Below are positions 8,384 through 17,266 of a stretch of DNA of 64,000 nucleotides, piece after piece. A program made the translations under genes and the position numbers. Positions within the stretch are counted from its first letter, which is position 1. Each line of letters starts with the position of its first letter. This DNA is from Desmospora activa DSM 45169 (GTDB taxonomy: Bacteria > Bacillota > Bacilli > Thermoactinomycetales > DSM-45169): NCBI RefSeq assembly GCF_003046315.1, contig NZ_PZZP01000001.1, forward strand, positions 1,426,001 through 1,490,000, given 5' to 3'. Under the pieces are notes generated by a model. That model made no database searches, had not been told where the DNA came from, and was given only the letters and a program-made list of their open reading frames with translations.

Positions 8384-9445
8384 TCAAATCAAATCCCACC
8401 CGACAGGAGTTCCTTTTTTTACATTTTGGCTCACTTTTTTCCCGAGTAAAATATCATAATATTTTGGAGACAGGCCATATCCCGGCCGTATGACCCTTAA
8501 ATTCTCTTTTGTAAACCTCTCTCCAGCTTTTATATTTTGTGAAACATAAAGTGATCGGCGATAGTAAACCGATTTTTCCTCGTCTACCGTGGGTCCATAC
8601 TGAATCTGTCCCAATGCCTGCCATGCCCGGCTAACTTCCTGAACCAACGCAGCCATCTCATCCGGCTCCAGAGAAAAGGCAGCATCGACTCCACCGTCGG
8701 CGCGATTAAGGGTTAAATGTTTCTCAATCACCGTTACACCTAATGCCACTCCGGCAACCGCCGCCCCAATGCCGGGAGTATGATCGGATAAACCGATCTG
8801 ACATTGAAAAAGATCCCGCATATGAGGGATAGTCAGCAGGTTGGAATGAGCGGGGTCAGCAGGGTACGTACTGGTGCATTTCAATAGAATCAAATCGCGG
8901 CAACCTGCCTCTCGGGCGGCTCGGATACTTTCATCCAATTCAGAGGCACGGGCCATCCCGGTGGAAAGGATTATGGGCTTCCCCGTTGCGGCTACTTTTT
9001 TGATCAGGGGGATATCGATGTTTTCAAAGGATGCAATTTTAAAACAAGGAACATTTAATTTCTGCAAAAAATCCACTGAAGACTCGTCAAAAGGGGAGCT
9101 GAACAAAATTAACCCCTGTTCCTCACATCGCTTCCGGATCGGCTCATGCCATTCCCAAGGTGTCGCCGCTTTTTGATACAACTCATACAAGGAGGTTCCC
9201 TGCCATAAATTATCGGGATTATCGATATAAAACTCGCCGCTCATTACATCCAATGTCATACTGTCAGCCGTGTATGTTTGCAATTTGACGGCATCGACCC
9301 CGGCAGAGGCCGCCGCATCTACAATCTTCAATGCACGCTCCAGGGATTGATTGTGATTTCCGGACATCTCGGCGATAATCAACGGCCGGTGTTTGCGACT
9401 AATCTTGTGGTGTCCGATTTGAATTACCGGTAGTTGATCCGTCAT
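8384..9445 (-). CDS. pseI: Pseudaminic acid synthase (NeuB family)
   Basis: 353 residues, the usual PseI/NeuB length. An N-terminal TIM barrel shows PLIIAEMSGNHNQSLERAL, VDAVKLQTYTADSMT, FKIASFEN and KCTSTYP; a C-terminal SAF (antifreeze-like) domain spans LYVSQNIKAGERFTKENL to the end. The enzyme condenses phosphoenolpyruvate with 2,4-diacetamido-2,4,6-trideoxy-L-altrose to give pseudaminic acid in the cytoplasm. The start is ATG 9445, overlapping the pseG stop as ATGA, with GGAAGGG just upstream; the longer open frame only overlaps pseG. PseI is preferred to sialic or legionaminic acid synthase because PseC, PseG and PseH-like genes flank it. Confidence 0.9.
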   Translation of the reverse strand: MTDQLPVIQIGHHKISRKHRPLIIAEMSGNHNQSLERALKIVDAAASAGVDAVKLQTYTADSMTLDVMSGEFYIDNPDNLWQGTSLYELYQKAATPWEWHEPIRKRCEEQGLILFSSPFDESSVDFLQKLNVPCFKIASFENIDIPLIKKVAATGKPIILSTGMARASELDESIRAAREAGCRDLILLKCTSTYPADPAHSNLLTIPHMRDLFQCQIGLSDHTPGIGAAVAGVALGVTVIEKHLTLNRADGGVDAAFSLEPDEMAALVQEVSRAWQALGQIQYGPTVDEEKSVYYRRSLYVSQNIKAGERFTKENLRVIRPGYGLSPKYYDILLGKKVSQNVKKGTPVGWDLI

Positions 9446-10590
9446 CCTATCCCTTCCTTCCCGCATTTGTTCTTTGAGATGTCGTAAATTCGGAAAAACT
9501 GTTGCTCCACTTCTACATCTGTTTTTGACTGCAACGATTCCCCCAGCAATAAAAGACATACCCTTGTAACGCCGAGACCGTCTACCATCTCCATCCCGCG
9601 TGCTCGCAAGGAGAGCAATTCCTTTTTATCTGTTGCCATCCGTATCAGTTCTTTATTTATTTGCTGAGTGGTCACCTGGTCATAAGCCCCCAAGTATCGG
9701 ATAAGTTGCCGACGATGACACTCCTGACTGGCTGCTGTTTGATTGTTTGCGATGGAAATGATTAGACTCGGTACTCCCAAGCAGCATCTCTCCCAAGTGG
9801 AGCTGCCTCCACCGCCGATTGCCAGGTCGGAGTCGGCCAAAAGCGTCGCCATATCATCCACATGGCCAAAAAACGATGCCCCAGGGATACGGGAACAAGC
9901 CTTTTTCACTTCATCACTGAAGGGATTGGCACGACCCACCACTACATCGATGGACCATCGTTTGTCATCAAGGGAGGCGATAGCCTCTAACGCCCTCAAT
10001 GTTTGATTGGTAGGGTCAGACCCTCCGAAACAGATGTGAATCCGTCTCACTTCACCATTCGGTTTCTTCATCTTTTGTCTTTGAAAATAAAATTGTGGTC
10101 TTAACATCGCGTATTTGGGCCCAAGTAAGAGTCGGCAGTCCCGCATCAACCGTGTTTGGTAACGTGTATCCATCTGGTGGTGTAGATTTTGATCCAATAA
10201 AAGATCACAGTCATGACGCCGATCCGCTAAATCATCAACTACCATGATCTTTTTGGCGTAACCTCGCATGGACTGTTCCCAGCGCCAGTCGAGCGTGTAA
10301 TGGTCCACAATTAGCCAATCGATAGGTGCATGCTTTTTGATGATGGTAAGACTCTCGACTGCATCTTGAACATTCCATTCCTCTTGGCTTCTTTCCATTT
10401 GGATGGGTGGAAGCCGATAAACGATAAATCCGCGTTTCTCAATAAAAGAATTGATGTTTCCAGGGCCATCCCGACAGATAAAACTCACTTCCGCCCCCAT
10501 CTTTTGCAGCGCTTCTGCTAGGGTCAAGCAGCGCATGGTATGTCCAGTGCCAATCTCAATGGAAGAATCTGTTCGAATCGATACGTACAA
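9442..10590 (-). CDS. pseG: UDP-2,4-diacetamido-2,4,6-trideoxy-L-altropyranose hydrolase
   Basis: 382 residues with the PseG/SpsG opening SIRTDSSIEIGTGHTMRCLTLA, whose TGHTMRC is the family hallmark, then IVDHYTLDWRWE, DDLADR, ICFGGSDPTNQT and IGGGGSSTWERCCLGVPS near the donor-nucleotide site. PseG removes UDP before the PseI condensation. The start is TTG 10590 behind AAAGGAGGGG. It runs a little longer than the ~300-350 residues usual for PseG, the extra being a C-terminal tail. ATGA overlap with pseI indicates coupled translation. Confidence 0.9.
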   Translation of the reverse strand: MYVSIRTDSSIEIGTGHTMRCLTLAEALQKMGAEVSFICRDGPGNINSFIEKRGFIVYRLPPIQMERSQEEWNVQDAVESLTIIKKHAPIDWLIVDHYTLDWRWEQSMRGYAKKIMVVDDLADRRHDCDLLLDQNLHHQMDTRYQTRLMRDCRLLLGPKYAMLRPQFYFQRQKMKKPNGEVRRIHICFGGSDPTNQTLRALEAIASLDDKRWSIDVVVGRANPFSDEVKKACSRIPGASFFGHVDDMATLLADSDLAIGGGGSSTWERCCLGVPSLIISIANNQTAASQECHRRQLIRYLGAYDQVTTQQINKELIRMATDKKELLSLRARGMEMVDGLGVTRVCLLLLGESLQSKTDVEVEQQFFRIYDISKNKCGKEGIG

Positions 10591-10604
10591 TGCCTCCCCT
10601 CCTT

Positions 10605-11999
10605 TTACAATGCTTCCGGATTGATACCCGTCATCTCCTCAATCAATTGGAACACGCTCATTTTGGCTTGTTTGACAGGGTATGCCTTTTTCAGATAATC
10701 AACCCGTTCGTTGCGGGCAAACTCCTGAAATGCTTCATCAACAACCAAACGATGGGCCAAAGCGGCCGCCACCTTGGGATCGGAATGGGTTAATCGCGAA
10801 CTGTATGGATAGGAGGCTCCCGTACCCTTTCCCATGTAAACAACCGGCTTATCCATTAACAATAGTTCCAACCCGGTAGTAGAAAGTAGAGAGATGGCAG
10901 CATCTGCATTCGCCATTAGATCATACAGATGACACTCTGTCGTAAACCACTGAATTGAGGGGTATTGTTGAATAAGTGATCGATACCGTTCCTTCCAGTA
11001 ATCGTGTTGAATCTCAGTCGGATGAAGCTTCATCATCACTTCAGCCTCGGAATAGCGAAGAAGGTGATGGATTAGGTCACTGATGGAGGTGAGATCCCAG
11101 ATCGGTTGCGTAGGAATCAGGATAAATTTTTTATCGGGGTTCATTCCATATTGGGCACAAAAGTGGGTTCTGTTTATATGCGTCCGCTCAAAGATAGCAT
11201 CAAAACGGGGGTGACCGGCGATCGCCAAACGGTTTACTGGAACACCTGCATCGCGGAAAAATTGTAATTCAAAATCACCATAAGCCGCCTGTTTGGTGGT
11301 ATAAAGAGGCAGCCACCCCCTGTCTGCGCCGATAATTCCGTGCTGCAAAGAGAGGCTGGGAATCCCTTTCATCGCTGCCACCGTAGGCAGAATACAGCTT
11401 AACTTGTTAGTGGCATTAGAACCCTCTACCACCACACATGCAACCGGAACCTGTTCAAGAAAGTTTAAAACCGCGTCCAAACACGGAAGAATGAGGGGAA
11501 TATCGACATCAATCAGCTGTTGTTTAAAGGTAGGACCACTAAAAACGGGGTGATCATCCAACCTCAAAAAGATATTTTGCGCCTGAGACTGAGCCTCTTT
11601 GATCCAGGCACTTACATCCGATTGGTAGGATCGTAGATTGCAGGTAGGCAGATGACAACAACTAGAATCATCCGCTTCGACAATCAATACTTTGGTGGGA
11701 TCCAACGGATGTAAATAGGTTCCTCCCAAGAAGACGATCGGTTTGTTTTCCGTTTTCACCATCGTTCCCTGATCAGATCGGGGCAGAAATTGCTCAAATT
11801 GAGGTTGGATTTGTGCCCGATCAGGGTCATGTCTCAGAGTTTGCCGAAATGTAGGTAGTTCGATCGTAGAAGCCATACCGCCTGTATAATCAGGAAAGTA
11901 GCAAAAGAGACCGAGCGGAACCCCCCGGTAAGACAACGATCGAAATTCATGTAAAAAATCGAAATACAGTGCCCACGCATGGGGATGCATTTGATACAT
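10605..11999 (-). CDS. GT-B transferase, CDP-glycerol glycerophosphotransferase/SpsB-like
   Basis: 464 residues. The C-terminal 250 residues resemble GT-B transferases of the CDP-glycerol glycerophosphotransferase and capsule families: LQHGIIG, AGHPRFDAIF, KKFILIPTQP, EVMMKLHPTE and NADAAISLLSTTGLELLLMDKPVVYMG, where HPTE and STTGLE line the donor pocket. The first ~180 residues are unassigned. ATG 11999 is preceded by GGAGGAG. Lying inside the pse operon between the cytidylyltransferase and pseG, it is the best candidate for the enzyme that transfers pseudaminic acid onto glycan or protein (inference). Confidence 0.7.
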   Translation of the reverse strand: MYQMHPHAWALYFDFLHEFRSLSYRGVPLGLFCYFPDYTGGMASTIELPTFRQTLRHDPDRAQIQPQFEQFLPRSDQGTMVKTENKPIVFLGGTYLHPLDPTKVLIVEADDSSCCHLPTCNLRSYQSDVSAWIKEAQSQAQNIFLRLDDHPVFSGPTFKQQLIDVDIPLILPCLDAVLNFLEQVPVACVVVEGSNATNKLSCILPTVAAMKGIPSLSLQHGIIGADRGWLPLYTTKQAAYGDFELQFFRDAGVPVNRLAIAGHPRFDAIFERTHINRTHFCAQYGMNPDKKFILIPTQPIWDLTSISDLIHHLLRYSEAEVMMKLHPTEIQHDYWKERYRSLIQQYPSIQWFTTECHLYDLMANADAAISLLSTTGLELLLMDKPVVYMGKGTGASYPYSSRLTHSDPKVAAALAHRLVVDEAFQEFARNERVDYLKKAYPVKQAKMSVFQLIEEMTGINPEAL

Positions 12000-12024
12000 G
12001 AAGACTCCTCCATCACAGATCGGT

Positions 12025-12918
12025 TTAAGTCAACCGGGTTGCCCGCTGGATTTCACGCACAAGCGAGCGATCATCCTTATATTTGATTTGGACATCGGTG
12101 TTAATGGAACTGATATCCGGGTTTGCTTGCAGATAAGAGCGAATGCGGGCGAAAGGAAGGGGTTCATATCCGACATCCAGGTCGCTGTATAAACGTTGAA
12201 ACAATGTTAGATCCTTTGGTTCATCCAACGTTAAGCGCCACTGCGGATATTGGAATTCAGCCGGTAGTTCCATTCTGTTTATGGAGAATAAGTGAGGGTT
12301 GTTAGTAAAATAAAACGTCAAGTATTCCGTTTGTGTCAACGGCTTCGGTTGATTTAACAATCGTTTGAGAGCTTCTACTGTGATCACATCCGCGCCGGTT
12401 CCAATCGCATAGTTCTCCGTCGGTAAGCTATAGTCAAATCCTCCCCGCAGATGACTTTTAACCAACATGTCTAAAATTTCCGGTGATACAGCGGGATTAT
12501 CTCCTGTGGCTCGGATGAGGATATCCGCCTGTGTTAGGGTGGCCACTTCTTCCAATCGTCTAGCTACATTTTCCGCATCTCCCCTTAGAACACGTACTCT
12601 CCCTCCCATATCAAACATTTCAAGTTCATTATCTTGGGGTAGATCAGACGTGGCCAAAACCACTTGATCCGCACAGGATGCAGCCAAACAATTAAGCAAA
12701 CAACGCTCGATGACGCTGACACCATGGATGAGTCGAAGCGCTTTTTTTGGCAAGCGGGTGGATTTGAGGCGACAAATGACTGCAATTGCGACAACCGGTT
12801 TCTTTGGGTAACGCTTGACGGCATCCGTATGGCCGTCTACCACCTTTTGGATCAATGTTGGGTTTCCTTGATGCGCGCTTTCGCTCTTTGCACTCACTTT
12901 GACGGTTATTGGGATCAC
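12025..12918 (-). CDS. Cytidylyltransferase, SpsF/PseF-like
   Basis: About 290-297 residues. VAIAVICRLKSTRLPKKALRLIHGVSVIERCL is the N-terminal nucleotide-binding segment of the SpsF/NeuA-type family; LRGDAENVARRL and ADILIRATGDNPAVSPEILD follow. It would make CMP-pseudaminic acid from CTP. The frame stays open upstream to 13329, but that part overlaps the SDR gene and carries no family sequence. The GTG at 12918 sits close behind AGAGG and a GTG at 12897 is also possible, so the start is uncertain. The C-terminal ~70 residues (WRLTLDEPKDL) are usual for SpsF. Confidence 0.8.
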   Translation of the reverse strand: MIPITVKVSAKSESAHQGNPTLIQKVVDGHTDAVKRYPKKPVVAIAVICRLKSTRLPKKALRLIHGVSVIERCLLNCLAASCADQVVLATSDLPQDNELEMFDMGGRVRVLRGDAENVARRLEEVATLTQADILIRATGDNPAVSPEILDMLVKSHLRGGFDYSLPTENYAIGTGADVITVEALKRLLNQPKPLTQTEYLTFYFTNNPHLFSINRMELPAEFQYPQWRLTLDEPKDLTLFQRLYSDLDVGYEPLPFARIRSYLQANPDISSINTDVQIKYKDDRSLVREIQRATRLT

Positions 12919-12959
12919 CTTCCTCTCTGCGTATTCGAAGCATAGCCGCCGAGAACGAC

Positions 12960-13739
12960 CTACCAAGCCGTCCAGCCACCGTCGACACCGATATTTTGTC
13001 CGGTTACATAGGCTGCTGCCGGGGAAGCAAGAAAAACCATCACTCCCGCCAAATCTTCCGGTTTTCCGATTCTGCGTAAAGGAACTTTCTGCTCCAGTCG
13101 ATGGATAAAGTCTGTGTCTTCTTGTACACGCCGATTGGGAAACGGACCGGGGGATACCGCATTGGCCCGAATTCCCTTCGCTCCATAATGGCAGGCGACA
13201 TAGCGTGTAAACTGGATGATCGCCGCCTTTCCCGCTCCATAATTGGCCGGGTTTTTCCATTTGGATCCGGTATAGATAGCCGGATCGGGAGAAACCACCC
13301 CATACATCGACGCCACATTGATGATACATCCGTTGTTTTGAGCCAACATATAAGGAAGTACCGCCTTGGTACAGCGGTAAACACCGTTAATAGACCCGTC
13401 GATCCCGGCTTTCCAGTCTTCTTCCGGCATCTCCTCTATATCTCCGGATGTTCCGAAATAAGCATTGTTAACGAAAATATCAATGGAATTGGTCCAGGAA
13501 TAAATTTCTCTTATCTTCTTCTCGACCGAGTCCACTTTGCCGATGTCGATATACACACTGTGGCAGTCAGCTTGATACTGGCGGGACAGGTGCTCTGCCA
13601 TTTCTCTGTTTTTCTCTTCGCTCACTCCTGCAATCACCACTCGGGCACCCGCCCGCACAAAACCTTCGGATATGGCGCTACCTAAGTATCCGGCGCCCCC
13701 GGTAACAATGGCGGTTTTTCCTTTTAAACTGAATAACAT
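12960..13739 (-). CDS. Short-chain dehydrogenase/reductase (PtmA-like)
   Basis: 259 residues, a classical SDR: cofactor motif TGGAGYLGSA near residue 13, VNNAYFG, ISM-type serine in VASMYGV, then YGAGK with catalytic Tyr and Lys, and SPGP. The insert between Ser and Tyr (VSPDPAIYTGSKWKNPANYGAGK) resembles PtmA-like SDRs found in legionaminic and pseudaminic acid clusters (recalled). The start ATG 13739 has GGAGG upstream. It sits between the aldo/keto reductase and cytidylyltransferase genes. Its substrate is unknown; it may modify the nonulosonic acid or its precursor. Confidence 0.85.
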   Translation of the reverse strand: MLFSLKGKTAIVTGGAGYLGSAISEGFVRAGARVVIAGVSEEKNREMAEHLSRQYQADCHSVYIDIGKVDSVEKKIREIYSWTNSIDIFVNNAYFGTSGDIEEMPEEDWKAGIDGSINGVYRCTKAVLPYMLAQNNGCIINVASMYGVVSPDPAIYTGSKWKNPANYGAGKAAIIQFTRYVACHYGAKGIRANAVSPGPFPNRRVQEDTDFIHRLEQKVPLRRIGKPEDLAGVMVFLASPAAAYVTGQNIGVDGGWTAW

Positions 13740-13745
13740 CCCCTT

Positions 13746-14654
13746 CTACCTCCACTGGGACGGATTAATGACAGCATCGGGCAGGTCTCTAAACATCTGT
13801 TCAATCGTTTTTATCACTTCTGGGGGAAGACTGGGGGAACCAATCATTTGCACGTTTTTACGAAGCTGTTCGATAGTTTCACAACCGATCAGTATACAGT
13901 CGACTCCAGGTTGATCTCGAACAAAGCATAGCGATAATCGGGCAGGTGTCATATTCAATTCCTTCGCCAATCGGCGCAACTTTCGCAGCGGTTCCCGTGC
14001 CGTATATAGGGATGGCGGCACATGTTCCGGCTCCATCAACATCAACCCTTGCAAGTAAATGCTACGGGCAAACACAGCCATCCCCTTGGAAGCGAATCGT
14101 TTTAAGAGATCGGCGCGCAAAAAACGATGATCCAAGATGTTTACAGGAACCTGAATAGCATCGAGACAATCTAGTGTAAGCGCAGCTTCCGCTTCTTCTG
14201 GGGTATAAACCGACACTCCGATTCGTTTGACCAATCCTTCTGCTTGGATTGTCGCTAGCGCGGAGATGACGTTTTCTTGGTGGGATGTTAAGTCGGCAGG
14301 GTGATGGAGCAAATAGACATCGATATGGGGAACATGCAAGCGGCGAATAGAGGATAAAGCCGATTGGCGAACCAATTGATCGATCGCTTGGGGGTCAGCG
14401 GAAGGTGGAACCGGCGGCAACTTCGTTACAATGGATGGAACCCTGGATGCAGACGATTGTTTTTGAATATACTCCCCGATGATTTTTTCACTGTCTCCAT
14501 AGGCGGGAGCAGTATCGAGATAAGTAGCCCCCGCAGCCACAGCCGTCTCTAAAATCTCTTGTGCGCTTTTTCTGGAGGGTTTCCCCGTTTGATTGGCGAT
14601 CCCGTAAGATTGTCCCAACTGAGCGGTTCCCAGAGCCCATTTAGCTGCGGCCAT
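13746..14654 (-). CDS. Aldo/keto reductase
   Basis: 302 residues, TIM-barrel AKR family. LGTAQLGQSYGIAN opens the barrel; LDTAPAYGDSEKIIG carries the catalytic Asp and Tyr; VTKLPP supplies the Lys; HIDVYLLHHP supplies the His; the cofactor-binding end reads ILIGCETIEQL. These enzymes reduce a carbonyl with NADPH. ATG 14654 lies about 8 nt behind AGGGGG and overlaps the pseC stop region by 14 bp. AKR genes are sometimes found in nonulosonic acid clusters; its step here is not known. Confidence 0.85.
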   Translation of the reverse strand: MAAAKWALGTAQLGQSYGIANQTGKPSRKSAQEILETAVAAGATYLDTAPAYGDSEKIIGEYIQKQSSASRVPSIVTKLPPVPPSADPQAIDQLVRQSALSSIRRLHVPHIDVYLLHHPADLTSHQENVISALATIQAEGLVKRIGVSVYTPEEAEAALTLDCLDAIQVPVNILDHRFLRADLLKRFASKGMAVFARSIYLQGLMLMEPEHVPPSLYTAREPLRKLRRLAKELNMTPARLSLCFVRDQPGVDCILIGCETIEQLRKNVQMIGSPSLPPEVIKTIEQMFRDLPDAVINPSQWR

Positions 14655-15864
14655 TACTGACACCCCCTACGGAGTAGTATCGCAGTACTTTGTTGACGGC
14701 TTGTATGACATCCTGAACATCTTGTTCTGACATTCGTGGAAACAGTGGAATGGTTAAGGTTTCCCGGTAAAATTGCTCTGCCTGAGGACATAACCCTTCA
14801 GAATATCCCAACTGACGATAATACGGGTGAAGGTGAACAGGAATATAGTGAACATTGACACCGATATTTTCTTTCCGCAGCGCTTGGAAAATCGTTTTGC
14901 GGTCGGCTGTCAACTCTGATAGACGCAAACGAAGGACATATAGATGCCAAGCAGATTGAACCTCGTTTCTTTGGAAGGGGATGACGACCTCCCTTCTGCT
15001 TTGAAACGCTTCATTGTACATGGAAGCATATTTTCGGCGTAAATGGAGAAAGCGGTCCAATTTTTTCATTTGGCTAAGCCCCAACGCCGCTTGTATATCG
15101 GTCAGGCGGTAGTTATATCCTAAAAATTGCATTTGGTAAAACCAAAATCCTTCCCGTTCCTTTATTTCATCCGGTTTATGGGTAATTCCATGGGAGCGGA
15201 ACTGCAACAGTTTCTCATAATAATCACGCCGATTGGTAGTAATGGCCCCCCCTTCTCCAGTGGTGATATGCTTAACCGGATGGAAACTAAACATCGTCAA
15301 GTCGCCGTCACTACCGATTTTTTTTCCTTTGTACATCGCTCCCAACGCATGGGCTGCATCCTCAATCACTACTAGACGGTGTTTTTTCGCAAACTGACGA
15401 ATTTCATCCAACTGTACCGGTTGACCGGTAAAATGGACGGGAATAACCGCTTTTGTCTGAGGGGTAATCTTCTTATCCAACTCGGCGTGATCTATATTGT
15501 AAGTATCAGGGTGAATATCGGCGAAAATCGGCTGCGCCCCCTGATAACGAATGCAATTGGCAGTCGCTGCAAATGTCAAGGGAGTGGTGATCACCTCATC
15601 CCCGGAACGAATGCCGGCAACAAAACAGGCGGCATGAAGGGCTGCAGTTCCACTTGAAAATGCTACCGCATATTGGGCACCCACGTATTGAGCCAATTTC
15701 TGCTCAAACGCTTCAATCACTGGCCCTGTCGTGATCAAATCTCCTTTTAATACCTCGACGACCGCGTGAATATCGTCATCTTCGATCCACTGCCTGCCGT
15801 ATGGGAGGAAGGTTTCCCGGGTTGGTTTCCCTCCGTCTATTGCGAGTAATGGTGTCTGACTCAT
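14641..15864 (-). CDS. pseC: PseC-like PLP aminotransferase (DegT family)
   Basis: 407 residues. Motifs in order: SSGTAALHAA (phosphate-binding), EDAAHALGA with the PLP-ring Asp, and SFHPVKHITTGEGG with the Schiff-base Lys, then NYRLTDIQAALG. PseC transfers an amino group from glutamate to C4 of UDP-2-acetamido-2,6-dideoxy-L-arabino-4-hexulose. The start is ATG 15864 with GGGTGG 6 nt upstream; the open frame's earlier start has no good site. It leads the - strand pse operon. Other DegT enzymes share the motifs, but the pseG/H/I company supports PseC. Confidence 0.88.
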   Translation of the reverse strand: MSQTPLLAIDGGKPTRETFLPYGRQWIEDDDIHAVVEVLKGDLITTGPVIEAFEQKLAQYVGAQYAVAFSSGTAALHAACFVAGIRSGDEVITTPLTFAATANCIRYQGAQPIFADIHPDTYNIDHAELDKKITPQTKAVIPVHFTGQPVQLDEIRQFAKKHRLVVIEDAAHALGAMYKGKKIGSDGDLTMFSFHPVKHITTGEGGAITTNRRDYYEKLLQFRSHGITHKPDEIKEREGFWFYQMQFLGYNYRLTDIQAALGLSQMKKLDRFLHLRRKYASMYNEAFQSRREVVIPFQRNEVQSAWHLYVLRLRLSELTADRKTIFQALRKENIGVNVHYIPVHLHPYYRQLGYSEGLCPQAEQFYRETLTIPLFPRMSEQDVQDVIQAVNKVLRYYSVGGVSNGRS

Positions 15865-16009
15865 TTTTTTCCACCCATTTTCTTGAGAGTTTTGCAAGAC
15901 CACTTTCGTTATGGGATGGATAGATTCAGTGAGATTAGCAAAAACGGTAGTCCCATTATATTGAAATGTTTCTGCGAGGGAGCAGGCGAACTCCTATAAT
16001 TCACAAAAA

Positions 16010-16018
16010 TAGGGTATG
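16010..16018 (-). promoter_or_regulatory. Possible sigma-K -10 element before pseC
   Basis: On the - strand this reads CATACCCTA, a full match to the sigma-K -10 consensus CATAnnnTA, about 145 bp before pseC. I see no clear -35 AC at the expected distance. A TATAAT also occurs on the same strand near 15955-15960. If real, it would make the pse operon mother-cell expressed. Confidence 0.3.
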
Positions 16019-16049
16019 GTGCAATCCGGTACATCCTGCTTTCTGCCAT

Positions 16050-16090
16050 AAAAAGAATCCCCGCAACCCTAATTGGATTGCCGGGATTCT
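16050..16090 (-). terminator. Terminator of the mannitol operon
   Basis: Stem AGAATCCC/GGGATTCT, extended inward by a weaker paired stretch, lies 13 bp beyond the mtlD stop. On the - strand it is followed by TTTT. Confidence 0.75.
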
Positions 16091-16102
16091 CTAGCGCCAC
16101 TT

Positions 16103-17266
16103 TTACTGATCGATCTCTTCTTCCCACTCCCGATATCGCTGTAAAACCAGATGCGTGAGGGAAGATTCCTCTGGAATGCCTGCAATGGCTTGTAACGTTT
16201 TGGCGATGCCGTCCTGCGAAAGCAGTTGTTGTAGCTTGATCGCCTCGGGATCATCTACCTCGTCAAAAAAGAGGGCAGCGGCGATGCCTGACGCAAGTCG
16301 ATCCGGTTTAAGCTGATGCTCCAACATCTGTAGGGCGGGACCTACAAGGCGGTCTGATTGCCCCAGTTTACGGATGGGAGAGCGACCCACCCGTGCGACG
16401 GGATCCGTGAGGCGCGGATTGGTGAAACGGGATAAGATTTTAGCGATATAATCCTGGTGCTCCCGCCGGTTAAAACCGTGTTTAGCCTCCAATAGTGCCC
16501 CAGTTTCCTCCAATGCGCCGAAAACTAGCGCTGCTACTCGGGGAGCAACCATCGCCTCCCGGATGGTATCGTATCCGAGGAGACGGCCAGCATAGGCACA
16601 AACCGCATGACCGGTGTTTACCGTGTATAGTTTACGTTCAATATACGGGGTGAGGCCATCCACATAGGTAACCCCATCGATCGCGGGAGTCCCCCCTTTG
16701 ATCCCGCTTTGCTCGATCACCCATTCATAAAAGGGCTCTACAGATACTTGCAACAAATCCGCCCCGGACTGCACCGGGACGATCCGGTCGACAGCAGCAT
16801 CCGGAAACCCGATGGTACGTTCCAGCTCTTGTCTCTCCTCATGGGTGAGATGAGCCGTCACCTCATCCTTTAAGAAACTGGAGCCCCCAATCATATTTTC
16901 ACAGGCTACGACATTGAGGGGGTGAGTCCCCGATAGCAAACGGCGACGCAAACCTGCAGCGAGCAGTGGAGCGATCATCTTTAACACTGTCGGTCCAACG
17001 GCAGTCGTAACCAGATCCGCCTGGGCGATCGCCGCTTGCACACGCTCCGGTTCAGTCTGGCTGTTTAAGGCTGTCACGCCCGTGATGTGGAGGGCTTCCA
17101 CCTCTTCCCCCAATAGGTGAACATCGTAACCTTTCCGTTGTTGCAGTGCCTCCACCAACTGAGCTTGAACATCGACAAAACATACCTCATACCCCGATCG
17201 GGTCAATCGTTCACCGATAAAACCCCGCCCGATATTTCCAGCGCCAAAATGAACGGCCCGCATCAT
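16103..17266 (-). CDS. mtlD: Mannitol-1-phosphate 5-dehydrogenase
   Basis: 387 residues, the normal MtlD length. RAVHFGAGNIGRGFIGERL is the NAD-binding start; ACENMIGGS and the catalytic KLYTVNTGHAVCAYAG are typical of the polyol long-chain dehydrogenases. It oxidises mannitol 1-phosphate to fructose 6-phosphate with NAD. Its ATG overlaps the mtlF stop as TAATG, with GGAGGAG just before it, so translation is coupled. Last gene of mtlA-R-F-D. Confidence 0.95.
   Translation of the reverse strand: MMRAVHFGAGNIGRGFIGERLTRSGYEVCFVDVQAQLVEALQQRKGYDVHLLGEEVEALHITGVTALNSQTEPERVQAAIAQADLVTTAVGPTVLKMIAPLLAAGLRRRLLSGTHPLNVVACENMIGGSSFLKDEVTAHLTHEERQELERTIGFPDAAVDRIVPVQSGADLLQVSVEPFYEWVIEQSGIKGGTPAIDGVTYVDGLTPYIERKLYTVNTGHAVCAYAGRLLGYDTIREAMVAPRVAALVFGALEETGALLEAKHGFNRREHQDYIAKILSRFTNPRLTDPVARVGRSPIRKLGQSDRLVGPALQMLEHQLKPDRLASGIAAALFFDEVDDPEAIKLQQLLSQDGIAKTLQAIAGIPEESSLTHLVLQRYREWEEEIDQ

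Noticed and set aside
12919-13329. Long open extension of the cytidylyltransferase frame
   Set aside because: It overlaps the SDR gene in another frame, has no family sequence, and starts lie near 12918/12897.
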